64,000 nucleotides of DNA from Capitella teleta (Eukaryota; Annelida; Polychaeta; Capitellidae). Where the stretch lies: the NCBI GenBank assembly GCA_000328365.1, contig KB296765.1, positions 45,460 through 109,459 on the forward strand, in the 5' to 3' direction. Both the position numbers and the translations under genes were made by a program. The notes beneath the pieces are model-generated. The model was not told the origin of the DNA. It saw nothing but the letters and a program-made list of their open reading frames with translations, and did not search any database. Positions within the stretch are counted from its first letter, which is position 1. Each line of letters opens with the position of its first letter. This document shows, in pieces, positions 1 to 12,600 of this stretch.

Positions 1-900
1 TCCGTTCTTGCGTAATCTTGCATAATAGCAATTATGACCTTTTCAAATGCAAATATCTCGGTTGTTAAGCGGGTTGTGGCATTGAAATTTGCAGAGTATA
101 TTGCTAGTATAGCCATCTTAGAAAATTATAAGTTTAAATGAGGTTGCACCAAGGTCAAGGTCATTGTGGTAATTAAAGCATTTAATTGCATAAATTGATG
201 ATTATTTCGAATTTCGTAAATTTTATAACTTTTCTGAGTTGCATACAACGTGTGTTGTCGAGTCTTGGAAAAAAATGTGATTATTCAGAATATTTGTGTG
301 TTTTCCGTCGGAACACATATTATTAGGCAACACTCAGCCTCTAATTTCATTGCTTCGGTGTTTCGTTGAACAAAGTTTGGTACTGAATATTTTGAATTCG
401 CTCATGTCTGTCAATTAGTAAGTTGCATTTATTAATAGAGCAAGTTATTTCGGATTAACACTGAAAGTTGAAGGTCAAAGGTAAAGTCAAAGTTGAAAAC
501 TCGATCGCCAATAACTCATCGAATAGTAATGCTAGCGACTTGAAACTAGCATCAAATGATTCCGTGCATCAATATGTAAAATAAAGCTCGGAAGTATTTC
601 TGCTCCTAAATGCACCGTTCTTGCGTAATCTTGCATAATAGCAATTATGACTTTTTTAAATGCCGATATCTCTATGGTTATGTAAGTTGTGGACTTGAAA
701 TTCGCAGAGTATATGCCACGCATACACCCCTTACAAAATCCTGGTTTCAAATGCAGTTGCTTGAAGTTCAAGAGTGTGGTCATTAAAGCATTTCATTGCA
801 AAATTGATTATTATTTTGAATTTGTTTGATCATTAAACTTTTATTGTCATCAAATTTGGCCAATTATGACGTTCTTTGAGTGTCTGGTGGTATACTGCAA
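1..900. repeat. Diverged tandem duplication, period about 613 bp
   Basis: A block beginning near position 2 (CCGTTCTTGCGTAATCTTGC) recurs from 615. The similarity continues through the GCAGAGTATAT block and the 'attaaagcattt' block into about 850. The copies differ by scattered substitutions and small indels, so this is an old satellite-like or transposon-derived repeat that the window edge cuts. No coding potential was recognised. Confidence 0.7.
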
Positions 901-3900
901 TGATAATTGGCATAGCTTATTTCAATATAAGTCCACTGAGCATAGCAAGTCTACTGGGCTGAGCCCAGCTGATCTCTGATAGAGCCATAAATATGTCAAC
1001 TTCTGTCAAGATGAAGACTGAGTTAGACCATTTGGCGAATTGAATAGTTCTGCACAGCCTATATGCTGTAGTATTGACAATCCTTGTAATTGTTGGATTG
1101 TATTGGTTTTCATTATACATGAAATGATATTGTAAAGTCATGTCAGATGGAGATGCATATCTATATAACTCATTGGTTGCGCAATTGTGCTGTAAATCAT
1201 AAATTGAAGCATATAATATAGTTTGGTATCATGAACTAATATTGCTGCAATTACGCTCATGTTTCCTTGATCAATGTTCATCATTAGTTCAATTAAAAAT
1301 TTTCCTTTGTCACATCTCTGATTGATTCTTGTTTTAAATATGACAGGGTTTGGAGAATGGGTCACTTAGGCCTGGGGAATGGGTGCGTCATGAGCCAGAC
1401 TGTTCTGATGACAAGGAAATTTTGTTTGCTGGAGTTTGGATTGTGAGGGGTGATTTTAATATATACATAATATAAAAAGTATAACCTGTCTATAATGACC
1501 ATAATGTGGAGCAATTTTAAAGGATCACTTCAGAAAGGTGGTTGCTGAATACAGGGTGCATCTTGAGCCAGCTCATAACGATGCATTATAATTAATGAGA
1601 CAGTGAAAATGAAGCATTAAATGAAGTACAGTATAATCTCAATGTGCCGAATTTCAAGGGACTGTCAAAATATTTTTGCGTTATAGAGCCTTTGAGATAT
1701 AGTAAAATTGATCAAGCACGAAAAAAAGAGTTGTGTTGAGTGTTATCTTTGTAGCCATGATGACTAGTGTATGTGCAGAGACAAAATGATGACCCAACAC
1801 TGCAATCTGCTCATTAATATACCTAGTATCCACCCCCTTTGAAGTTTTGTGTGCCTATCACATTTTCTCTGATATTGCCGATTTAAAAAGATCACAAACG
1901 CTTTGTAGATTTCTGTAATCATTGGATGTCTGTAAACAATACCGACCACAAAAGAACGCATTTAATGAGGCTGTGCATCTTTGTTTTCACACCTTTTGCA
2001 AGCATGAATAGGATTCGGGAGTTACTCCTTGAACCGCTTGCTGTCAACTTCAAGAAAGGTGTGAATGACGCTGATTGGGCGCTTCGAGTCGAGCAATTAG
2101 TTGAGACAGCTTTACCAAATCACAGGCAAAGTTTCTCTAGCATTCAACTAGGCATGAAAATTTTGCTAATTTGGCAAGGGCCTCCTGGGTGCATGAAAGA
2201 TTTACACGTGGTGGATCATGGCGGCAAGCGTTCTTTCGTCTGCTTTGTTTTCCTCATTGAAGAAATCACATTCTTTCATGGTCTTAACTGTTGTTGTTGC
2301 TGGAAAGCAAACTGGCAATATTGTTGATGATGAAGGTGTATTGAGGTTTGCCTGAATACAAAATTGTTAATAAAGGTATATAGAAAGATTCACTTACAAA
2401 TTTGTCGGCCAAATACAATGATAATGTTCAGGAATTATAAGTGATGGTGTACAAATAGTGTATTTCTCTCAAATGAATTCAAAATATCAAATTATCTTAA
2501 TAAAGCAAAGTGAATACCTCAATTGTGAATGTGCGTGCTGGTGATGTCATCTGACGTGCGTGTATCATGACGTCACAATGACAAGCACCAACAACTGTCA
2601 AATAAAGGCGAACCAGCGACCGTCGCAACTCATATCAAAGTGTTATGCAATCGTCTCAGTCTTTAATATTTGTAGACAAAGCAGGAGGAGGATCTTGACT
2701 CGACTCGACTCGTGACTTGAGCAAGTAGGATGTGAAAACTTTGTTGAAAGTATGAATGCCCAACAAGCGTCCGGTTGTTTAACATAGGGTCAAGTGTCAA
2801 TCGGGACCGATAATGATTGTTCACTGGTTGCGTTGTACAGATGGTCACTGAGTACAGGGTCACTTACATGTTATAGTGGTTGGGCGGATTTCAGGGTGGT
2901 TGCCTAGGGCAGGACTACAGGTGGTCGCTAACACAGGCTTCACTGAATAGGTTTATTTTCATGATATATGTGTACAAGGGAGGTATACTAGTACAAAATC
3001 TTTATAGGAAAAAGAAAGTAGAAAAGAACAAAAGAAAACAAAAGGGAAGAAAAACAAATAAACAAAGCAAACACTTTTACATATAATTAAGTGATATATG
3101 GCTCAGGTGTAAACATTATTCACAGCATAATGACGAAACACACTCATAACTGAGGTACCAATACACAATAGTGCAGCAGCTGTGAGGCCGACCCTGAATA
3201 ATTGAGTCGTCAGGCATTCCTGAAATTGAGTGCGAGCAGCACTTTTCAATTTCACGATCAAATAAATATAAACATTTTTAGCTTAAAAATTAACGTTCTT
3301 GTGTTAGCAACAAAGCATATTTCAATAAAAATGAATTTGTATAGACGAACCGACCAACTCCACGATTGTGAAAATTATAGAATATTTACAGAAGTACAGA
3401 TAATCTTGCAAGCAAGCATATACTTATTCTCGCAGATCTATTATCATTGATTTTATTTTACTTATAAGTTATTATACATTATATATTTCATGAAATCAAT
3501 TTTTTCTGTTTTTTGTTGTTTTTTTGTTGTTATTTTTTTGCTGACCATTGCATTACTGCTTAATGAATACAGTTCGTGCGCTGAGATGTTTTCGTTTGAC
3601 CAATCGCAATTCTTCTTGCAGTTATCTTCTCCCGCAAAGTAACCGGTGGTTTGAGACATAAGTTTGGAAGGTTAGCAGTAATTCTTTGGTTCCATAAATT
3701 ATTCTTCAGTTTACCCGTTCAAATTCGTATTATTTCATTGGTCAACTCACGGTTATTTGATTTGCATTTTCCTTTTGGCTTGACAACCCTCTGCTTGAAT
3801 GATGACATTGACAGGTCCTCTGAAGTTGTGACAGGTTTGGTGTCACGTGAATCACTGAATGGTGACTAGCTCCCCAAGGGTAGCGGAGCTGTGGGGAGCT

Positions 3901-4201
3901 AAATGGTGACATGCCATGGCATCAGCCCATGGTGATTGTGACAGCTTGTCAATGATATCACTGTCATTACATCATACGTGCCAGTGTCCCTGTGCTGACA
4001 GAAAACTGACACTTTTTTTGACCAGACAGAAAGTGAGAAATATGTTATATGATGAAAATGATGTACAGTTATGTAACTTATAAGGCTTGATACTTTTTAC
4101 TGGCGAGCGATATCGCAAGTGAACATTAACATTGTATCCGATATATATATCTATTTCTCAGCTTAATATTGTTTATTTGTACATATATAAATCTTAACAT
4201 A
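901..4201. other. Gene-poor stretch, nothing supported
   Basis: AT-rich intergenic DNA. The open frames here are short and lack splice context or recognisable family sequence; the longest is a 133-codon plus-strand frame at 1926-2327. A short GC-rich inverted repeat lies near 3868-3900 (AGCTCCCCA / TGGGGAGCT). Confidence 0.5.
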
Positions 4202-4205
4202 TTAA

Positions 4206-4896
4206 AGGGAGGGAGAACTGGTTAAAAATGGACTTTGAGTCGTTATTTGATGCACCAAAAATGATTCCTATGCCTGGCCCACACAAGGAATATCATCGCT
4301 AACGATTTCGCGGGAGATATATTGCTAATTAGGCGTGACGTCAGGAGCTGTGATGAAACATAGAGTTCCCCATCTTTTACAATGGGCCTCGTCATATCAG
4401 CCTGTCCTGCGACTAAACCCGTGGATATTTTTTATTTTGTTTTCGGAAATAGATAGAATAATTATTTTGCCACCAGTCAGGCGCAAAAAAAAAAATATTT
4501 TTCGCTATTTTTCTTATTTTAACAAGCGATATTCTAGGACACCTACCATGGTTTCTCATCCTGAAACAGTAAAAAGGTCAGCCAGAGTGCACCACGCATG
4601 CGCTTTCGTTTCGTAAACAACAAAGTCCTTTTATGGCGAAGATGCTCTGCTCTGATTGGCTGAAATCGATAGCTTCACGAGGGGAACGGGACCAATCACG
4701 GCAAGCCTTCAGCTGACGTTTGCCTCCTATACTTCGTAATGGAAGCCATTCTTCCATAGGCCCAATGCTAACCCCGATATTCGGAATGCATTATTTCCTT
4801 ACGCTTGCATCCAGGCATGGTGTTTTTGGCACGGAATGCTATCAATTGGTGCTACGAGTCAATAGAACATCACTTAAAATTCAGTTCCCCATCCCT
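4206..4896. mobile_element. TTAA-flanked MITE, copy 1 (piggyBac-like termini)
   Basis: A 691-bp non-coding element. Its ends are imperfect terminal inverted repeats: left AGGGAGGGAGAACTG, right CAGTTCCCCATCCCT. It is flanked on both sides by TTAA (4202-4205 and 4897-4900). A closely similar copy in the same orientation, also between TTAA sites, lies at 57664-58371. TTAA target duplication is typical of the piggyBac superfamily, so a non-autonomous piggyBac-type element is inferred. No transposase is present. Confidence 0.8.
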
Positions 4897-4900
4897 TTAA

Positions 4901-5990
4901 ATAAATTGGTTATAATACATTGGAAATTCAAATTGCGCTACAAGCGTGTAATTCATTTCTATGAGCAATGGAAGTGCTATTGTGCTCATCATCCGTGACA
5001 AGAGTGTTGGTCCTAACCAGAAACCTGAACAAGAGTTCAGTTCAAAAAGCACGCCCCAGATCTATTGTATTTGATCTTCCAATATACTCTGCTATTTCTA
5101 GATGTACATTTAATTGAGATCAACAGAGTTGAAAGTGGGGTACCTTTGGATTTATAAAAGGTCATCACATGAGTCCAAGGTTTCTACTCGACCCGGAGGC
5201 TGTGTTTCCTCTCAATTCCTAGATACAAATGGCAACATACTGACCATGTACAATAAACACAGACCTCAAAGCGAGACATGAGCATTCACGTGAACATCGG
5301 ATGCCTGCGAAATGATTCTGCATAATCTTGTACGATATAAACCTACGCTTGACCATGGATAATTGGGGCTGCGAATAGAGGCCTGAGCCGTAAATTGCAG
5401 ACAGTGGAAATTTCCTGTTCTACAGAACGCAGATGAGGCGGTTGATGTTGAGCTCCCAGTTTGAAACTTGAGTTTGAAACTTGAGTTTGGATTGGGAATT
5501 GAACTTATCACTTGTTTCAATTTTATTTCGTTTGCCCTGATTGCATTAGAGCAACAAGCGAGGGGTTGAATCCTTGGTTTTAATTCCTCTGACCGACTGG
5601 GGCTCTAATCTCAAGACCTCACGGCAGAGAATGAATGCCTAGAAATCATTTCCACTTGTGGTCACCTTTGAAACTCACCTCGTAATTCCTGCTTCGCCGT
5701 TGGAACTGGTTCATCGTAAGCGCAGAGCGTCCTTCGTCACATGATCTTCTGAAATCGCTTTTTCTTATTCTGCTCGTGAGCTGTGAATCTTTCATTTCTC
5801 TGTGGTCTCATTTGTACCCTGCAAATGTCTGCACCAACACTCACTCATATAATCAGATTAGCATTTTACAGCCTTTTTAAGCCTTGTTAGCGGTGTGCAC
5901 TTCCTTCTTCACTTGTTTCACTAGTGTGTGTGCATGTAGTGTGTGCAGTGTGCGCATGTATAAAATGCTTGTTTGTTGTGTCAGTGACAG
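4901..5990. other. No gene seen
   Basis: Intergenic sequence. The short motif TTTCCTGTTCTACAGAAC near 5411 also occurs, as an inverted pair, at 35128-35200, so it is probably a dispersed small repeat. Confidence 0.45.
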
Positions 5991-5995
5991 TCGTG

Positions 5996-6097
5996 ATGTC
6001 GAAGAGAAGTGGAGATGACCTCCAGGCTCAACCGGCCCCCAAGAGACTCAACGCTTCAGATCGCTCTGAATTGACCAGTGGTCAAACTGCACGTTTG
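5996..6097 (+). CDS. Candidate orphan first coding exon (34 codons)
   Basis: An ATG at 5996 opens a 34-codon frame beginning MSKRSGDDLQAQPAPKRL. It ends exactly at a good donor, TTTG|GTGAGC, in phase 0. The Ser/Lys/Asp-rich start with an APKRL cluster looks like the N-terminus of a nuclear or cytosolic protein. No clear second exon was found between 6100 and 8980. The phase would permit splicing to the peroxiredoxin exon at 9526, but nothing shows that this happens. It could also be a chance frame. Confidence 0.35.
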
Positions 6098-6099
6098 GT

Positions 6100-8980
6100 G
6101 AGCCCATCTGCATGCCTCCTCAGCACTAACATTTTGCTAAGATTACGTTTAGTTTAATCCTTGAATTTGCTCTCATTTTCAATCTATTAATTGTTGTGTT
6201 GTCAATCGATGCAGGTCATAGTTTGAAACAAGGGGCTCAGTTGGAAGATGCTTAGTTCATAACAGCTGATGTAACTGACGATTATCCTAAATCCTAGGTT
6301 ACATAACTGTTTCATTGGACGAAATCTAGAAGTGGTCCATGGTACTGATCTAGAACACCCAGCAGAGCGATTCTGGCATTATTGCCCCATTATGTAAATA
6401 TGGGGCAGGATGCCGATTGCAATCCTGAGAAACGAAAAACCGCGCAAGAAAGTCGACAGTTCTTCGTTTCCTCGCCTCATTGATTATGTAAAACAGTAGA
6501 TATCGCGTCAATGAAGTTAAAACAAGTTTTGTTAACGGTGAAATTAATCGTAATGTTGATATTTTATTTATTTATTATGAATTATATTGATTTCATGCTT
6601 CTTCTGAAACAAGAATCATAACGCTCAGTTTTCTAGATCCGGATTGAGTGTTGGCCATTTTGAGGTTTCGCCCAGACAGCCAACCAGACGAAGCCGACGA
6701 ACAAGAGTTGCTGGTGATGGTTGGCTGTGTGTGTTTCTCCTGGGTGACATGCAGTGCTGACCTGCAGCACTTGACACAAAGCCGTTTATGGAGCTCCTAT
6801 TTACAAGACAGATGTATCCATGCCACATCTGCAAAATGCCTCCTTACTCGTGTTTCATACAAATGACGACGGAATATGTTTTTCTGCGTTTAATTTCTCA
6901 TTATACAGATCTGTTGGCCAATGATGTTTTCCCAAATGGCCGTCAGCCATGTCTGTGGCGTGTTTTCTGCTTGTAAAACATTCCTAATTGATGCGTCTCA
7001 TTTGTTCTGCTTTTCTTAGCTGCTTCATGTCGTTAATTTGTCGCTCTAATTGCAATTAGTGCTTTTCATCTCTCGTCTGTTGCACGAGACAATGTGACCT
7101 GGTGACCTCTGTGACCTCTTCGTTTCCCTGTCGGCATTTCTCCCTGTGTTCTCTGGGAAGGATTGCGTGTACATAACCTCCTTAGACCGTCGTACTTGTG
7201 CGTACTTGCGTGCACGCAGCCTGCGTCGCTGATACAATTTCTCGCTTTATAAGCGAGCAGCTGCTGTCTTCGATTGGAGCGCATTTCACTTTTCAATTAG
7301 TGAACATCTTGCTCAGAACCGGTGAGTGATCTGAAATCGGATCTGCTGTTTGTATAATATTGTGCTGTTATTGTGCTGTTGGGTGAATGTGCGGTGCAAC
7401 ACGTATTCCCTCGAATCTTCCCTTCAACGGTTTTTGTTCCGGCGAGAGAAGCGATTTGAAACTTGAATGCTGCGTTCACGTTGTTTTCGGTTTCATGCTT
7501 GCTGTGTGTCATATCTGGGTCAGTTGGCGAGCGACAGGCAATCTATTTATGGGGGGAGTGGGGGGGGGGGGCATGAGGTTCCATCTGATCGCATGGGTGT
7601 TACGATTACGTCATCCTTTTTATTTGTGCTGCTCACACTGTCACAGCCGTCGAATGTGTTTTTATGCAAGTCACCGCCCCCCTCCCCCTTCCATAGCGGC
7701 GCAGTGCTGCTCATGCGCTTGTGTGGCTTCTGAATTTGGGTCATTGACCTTATCTGAGGTCGAAGTCTGCTTTTACATAACTTCCCTCGAGTCACTCGTT
7801 CTGAAGGAAGCAGACGAACAAGTGCAGCCAACCTGGGTACTTTGCTTCTTTTCTATTCTGATCGCTTTCAATTGCATTCACCGCTTTTGTTGTGTCAATG
7901 TTTACTACCTTACTTAAGGTTTTTATTTTTATTATTATTCAGTTCTCAAATACCACACATCACGTGTTCACTGAATGATTGATAACACTTAGTCCCAGCC
8001 ATGTAATTCGATTCATCATTTCGTTGTCTGTTCTCTTAGTCGCATACGTTATGTTCTGCCCATGGCTGTGACCTTGCATGTTGACCTTGCATCTTGACCT
8101 TGTCGGTTGTTCAGTGCTAAGCGATACTTGATTTGCTCTCGTATTTCCACCCCACATGGCAATATCTCATTTCTCGAAACTTCTGCGTATTCATAACGTA
8201 TTTCGAACGTTATGACGACTTGTGCTTCGTCATGGCGTCTCCGCTGATCACACTAATTCTCCTGTGCGTTCGTGAATCTTGAGTTCGCTGCTCAGTGCAC
8301 GTGTCTGAACTGGCGGCCACGTGTGTCTTAAGAGGTGTTGACAATGTGTAGCGTCGTTGGCAACGGAAGTACCGGGTACCTCAGCCAGGCTTCCTACCTC
8401 CTCCCTGACTGGTCAATGCTGTCAGAGGTTTCCATGACGACCGCTTCATAATGACATCACAACTGAACACGTGATTAGCAAGAGACACAAATGTGCGACG
8501 TTAGCGTTGGGTTTGCCGTCGTCATCAATGTCCAATATTGATTGCTTTTAATTGATTTCCTGAGCCATATAACTGACTCCCGTATTTTTTTTTTATATTA
8601 TTTATGCGTTGTCCTTTCGCATGTTTTTCGCTGTCGATCTCTGGTCGATAATCCTTGCTTATCTGGGAATAATTCGCTGAATCATCCTTGGTATTCCTCA
8701 GCTTTGTCTTCCGGTGATATGAGATTGTCACGTGCTGCAAGTACTGTTTGAGTACTTGATTTGAGCATCGGCAGGCGTCTAAGATCGCATTTGCTTCGAG
8801 TGTGCTGTTGTATACTTGTAGCCAATAAATGCCACTCAAGAATAATTATATTCGAAATTTGGTGGCCCGTGTGTTGGCATGGTGCCAACACGATCCATGA
8901 ATTCCAGTGCATTGATCTGCTTCGTTACGTAACGCCCGTCGTTCGCATTTGATGATGGGAGCGCCTGCTCTCTATCGATC
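6100..8980. other. No gene assigned; possible intron or intergenic region
   Basis: Plus-strand frames here, such as 7387-7917, lack domain signatures and run through a poly-G tract and pyrimidine-rich DNA. Two short stretches share the coding-like string GCAGACGAACAAG or GCCGACGAACAAG (near 6697 and 7815), but I could not fit them to convincing exons. AGGTCA/TGACCT half-sites are frequent. Confidence 0.35.
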
Positions 8981-9064
8981 GGTGTGCGGTGTGCTCAGGC
9001 ACCTGCGTGTTGGCTGCTGCTGCTGCTGTTTTGTCGTTCTTCTTCACCTGTTCATTTCGTCGTC

Positions 9065-10238
9065 ATGTCGTCGAAGGCAGCCGCTGCGTCAGGCAAAGGT
9101 CTGAAGACAGGCACGGGAAAAGCGACCGCCTCCGTCAACAAACCTCACGGGGCGTCTTCCAGTTCGGCTGCGGGCAACAGCAAGGACGCCGGCTACCAGA
9201 ACGGGCCCATCATCCCAGGCGAGGCGAAGGGCGGCGCGCACCTCCTGCCTCAAGGGGCCTCCTATTACATCGTTCCCTGCGCGGCTTCGCTCAACACGAC
9301 CGAGGTTCGTTATTGATCACATGTCGCGTGTTTGAGGCGTGTTTGCCCGCTCTTGAAGTCTGAATATTCTCGGTCAGCGATCATTATTTGAACATCGGCG
9401 GTTGCATGCGATGTACCGGCGATACGTCGAACGCATGCGCACCGAACAGCAGCAGCAGCAGCATTTGCCGGTGCAGCGTCGGAGCGCGCGATTTCTCATG
9501 TGTTGAATGTTTGTGGTGGTTTCAGGTGAAATCTGCGTGCATCGCGATGTCTGAACTGAAGCTGACGAAACCGGCGCCGGCGTTCAGCGGCACTGCCATC
9601 GTGGACGGCGACTTCAAAGAGATCAGCATCTCCGACTACAAGGGCAAGTACCTCGTGTTCTTCTTCTACCCTCTGGACTTGTGAGTACTGTGCGGCGTGA
9701 ATGACGTCATGACCTGATTTCGTTTGCAGCACTTTCGTCTGTCCGACTGAGATCATCGCGTTCAGTGATCGCGTTGAGGAGTTCCGCTCCATCAACTGCG
9801 AGGTGGTCGCGTGCTCGACCGACAGCGCCTTCAGCCATCTGGCCTGGTCAGTACCCCCCCCCCCCCCTACCTCCTTCGTTCACTGTTGTGGTTTGCAGGA
9901 CACAGCAACCGCGCAACAAGGGAGGCCTTGGCAACATGAACATTCCGCTGTTGGCTGACAAGACCCTCGACATTGCCACTCGCTACGGAGTGCTGAAGGA
10001 GGACGAAGGCATCGCGTTCAGGGGCCTCTTCATCATCGACGACAAGGGCAACCTGCGCCAGGTGACCATCAACGACCTGCCCGTTGGTCGGTCGGTCGAT
10101 GAGGTGCTGCGTCTGGTGCAGGCCTTCCAGTTCACTGACAAACACGGTGAGGTCTGTCCCGCTGGGTGGAAGCCAGGAGCGGCCACCATGAAACCAGACA
10201 CGAAGGAGAGCAAGTCCTACTTCCAGAAGAACAACTGA
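9065..10238 (+). CDS. Typical 2-Cys peroxiredoxin (PRDX1/2-like), with optional N-terminal extension
   Basis: Thioredoxin-dependent peroxidase that reduces H2O2 and organic peroxides. Exons: 9065-9304, 9526-9680, 9730-9846, 9899-10238. From ATG 9547 the protein is 196 aa, the usual cytosolic PRDX1/2 length. The peroxidatic Cys is about residue 49 (FTFVCPTE) and the resolving Cys about 170 ([11 protein letters not shown]). GGLG and C-terminal YF motifs are present, the signature of hyperoxidation-sensitive peroxiredoxins. The upstream exon from ATG 9065 joins in phase 0 and would add 87 aa rich in Ala, Ser, Gly and Lys (283 aa in total). Which start is used cannot be decided here; the 9547 ATG has G at -3. 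A poly(A) signal AATAAA lies at 10350-10355. The core family call is certain; the extension is inferred from the open frame and clean donor (GAG|GTTCGT) and acceptor (TTTCAG|GTG). Confidence 0.93.
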
Positions 10239-10259
10239 AAGCCACATATTAGCATCTGA

Positions 10260-11990
10260 ATATTTGTTGTTGAGTTAGCCATGAGTGTTAGTTCTTCCTC
10301 CCTTGCACGCAATGCCATATCATGTACTGGGTTCGACTTTCTATTTTGGAATAAATCAAGGAATCGTGTCTCATAACTCTCTTGCTTTGTTTCTTGTATA
10401 ATTATGCAGCTCTTAATCTGCAAGTGTGCGTTTAGTATTATTTAGACCAATATTCCTGTGACGTGCTTGTGAATTATGTAACATTTCCATTGCGCGCGTC
10501 TTTAGAACCTCCAAAAATGAACTTCAACAGTTGCGAACCAAACCACCGGAAGTCATAACGTACGAGCAGCGTCCCCTGGCTGTCAATGTCCGAAGCAGAA
10601 ACTGTCAAGTCTTGATGTCGAAGCCAGCCAGCCGATTGCCAGCCGATCTTTGGCTGGCTCAGGACTTTTTCTGGCCCTTTCCAACACCACATTCAGGGTT
10701 TGCGTTGCATAGACACGAATTTGTGTGTGCAATAAGTTAAACCATTTGCGCACAGATTCCTGAAATTTCAAAGAAAACAAATGGAAGTCAACTGGTTCAA
10801 TTGGAGGAACAATCGACAAGGGGTCAAAATAAAAATGTTAGATTTTCATGGTCAGATATTCCCTGTCCTCTGACTCAAACGCCAATAACACGAGGATTTT
10901 TGGAGCAAAATTTCTCGATGAGACTCTCAACCCTATGGGATGTTGGTACAGTCCTGAATCGGCTCTCTGCTATTGTGGGGAGACGAGATGCGACGAGGAG
11001 GAATTACTGACTTCAGTTTATCACATGAATGTTCATTTGGCGACAAATTGGGGATTGTGCCAACCATGACAATGCCACGAGTTCATTTTCCTTTTTCAAG
11101 AAGTCTGCGATGACCATAGCAAAGTATGGGTGGGCATTATTTTGCTGATATTGTCTTTATCTCCGAATATTTGTAACCCGGATTTGGTGTCTTGCATGTG
11201 GATCTGAGCCCCTATCTCCCCTACATGAGCCGATATCAAACGTAATTTCTCTGCAGAAATCGTCGGTCGCACTCCTCCCCTGTCGGACATTCAGTAAATA
11301 TGGTTGTCTTGAACTAGTCCTAGCCCGGAGGTCGCCGGATTTGTCAGTCCTGTCGGTTTGCGGTCATTCTTGGGTCTGGGTCAACTGGGTAAATCTATGG
11401 TTGACCTGGTTTCTTCTGCTGGATGACGCATTTGTTGCGTGGTCGATACACTGTATCTGATTTGGCGGTTTGTGTCCCTTGGTTCAACTCCACGCTCCAG
11501 AAGGCTTCTGGATATTACTCTTCAGGAAGATGTCAGCCTTCCCAGAGTGCATTGTTTTCAAAAGTCTGATTGCTTTGGACTAGTTTTGAGTAAAGCTCTC
11601 GTTGGAGTATCGTTCCAGTCATTTTTAAGATCTATCAAAGACATCTTGTCATGGGTGTACTCGAAATAATGCTTGGCAGGATTCACGGATTGGCTGCGAA
11701 CGAAAATCAATTTTGCATCTCAAACGGTTTGAAAATTAAGAGAGTAGACTTGCGTACTGTGTAGAATATAACCCAATCCAAACATGGATTGACTACTCAT
11801 TAAGCCAATTACGGACCATTGCGTTTCTTTTGCGCCTAAGTATACATGTACATGCATAATATACATTGATACATATAGGCCTATGCTTTTGCTTACATAT
11901 GTCTAGCTGTATTTATAAGAATTGGAGAGCTCACAAAACTCACCATAATGAGCACTGTGTAGCAGTGCCACATTATGACAAACTCGCTCA
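10260..11990. repeat. Intergenic region with dispersed repeat
   Basis: No gene seen. About 10665-10750 (CCAACACCACATTC through GTTTAACC or its equivalent) is repeated in reverse orientation at about 20695-20772. The neighbouring string 'ttcttttgcgcctaagtata' near 11826 matches 'ttcttttgcacctaagtata' near 20781. These look like parts of one diverged interspersed family. Confidence 0.5.
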
Positions 11991-11994
11991 TTTA

Positions 11995-12600
11995 TATTTA
12001 TTTATTTATTTATTACTTCAAACTTATGAATCGCAAAATTCAGAAAGAAATAAACTGTTCAAACGCGATGTACAATAAAATATAAATAAAAAGATAAGAA
12101 GTTGATTTGTTAAGATATGTCATTAAAAGCTGTTCGGAAAAACTGTGTCTTAAGTTTTGATTTATACTCAAGTAGGTGTGATGAGAGGCGAACACTTTGG
12201 GGTAGTGAGTGAGTGAGTGAGTGAGTGATTGGGGTTTTACGGCTCCACCCAACCCGTTCGGGTGATACGGGCGCCAGAACAGAAGGCCCGGGACCGGGGT
12301 TTCCCCCTACTCTTATCGATAAATCCCAAGGGTTCTTTATCCTGCATACCACCATAGACAGTAGTACACAGCGCCCCGCCTTGTTACGCAGTTGGGCAGC
12401 ACTGCAGAGTCAGCGAAGAATTACAATTGTAATTCACAATCATAACGCCCGTGGCCTGATCGGGTCTCGAACCCGGGACGTCGACCCCCACGGTCGTCAT
12501 AGGATTGTAGTCAGCGGTTTAACCCACTGCGCTACCCGGTGCCCTCTTCCAAAGAGAAGGAGCAGCAGAACTGAAGCAACGACCGCCCACACTTTTTAGT
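11995..12600 (-). mobile_element. LINE 3' fragment (CR1/jockey-like C-terminus) hosting a SINE
   Basis: Read on the minus strand, the flanks of the SINE at 12208-12545 form the characteristic C-terminus of non-LTR retrotransposon reverse transcriptases. 'SSAAPSLW' lies to the right of the SINE, and 'LLEYKSKLKTQFFRTAF' to its left. The frame stops soon after, and a (TAAA)n microsatellite tail follows at about 11996-12015. The fragment is 5'-truncated. The SINE inserted in the middle of the terminal coding stretch. Confidence 0.7.
12208..12545 (-). mobile_element. tRNA-derived SINE, near full length
   Basis: On the minus strand the element starts with a tRNA-like head. It carries an A box (TAGCGCAGTGG) and a perfect B box (GGTTCGAGACC), the internal RNA polymerase III promoter. 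A body follows that is shared with the copies at 24476-25152 and 45985-46198. It ends in a (CACT)n simple-repeat tail, seen on the plus strand as GTGAGTGAGTGAG near 12208-12228. It is inserted in a LINE 3' end. The head is a retroposon promoter, not a functional tRNA gene. Confidence 0.85.

Noticed and set aside
1926-2327. 133-codon plus-strand frame
   Set aside because: No recognised domain; composition and flanks look intergenic.
7387-7917. 176-codon plus-strand frame
   Set aside because: Runs through poly-G and low-complexity DNA, starts without context, and has no domain.
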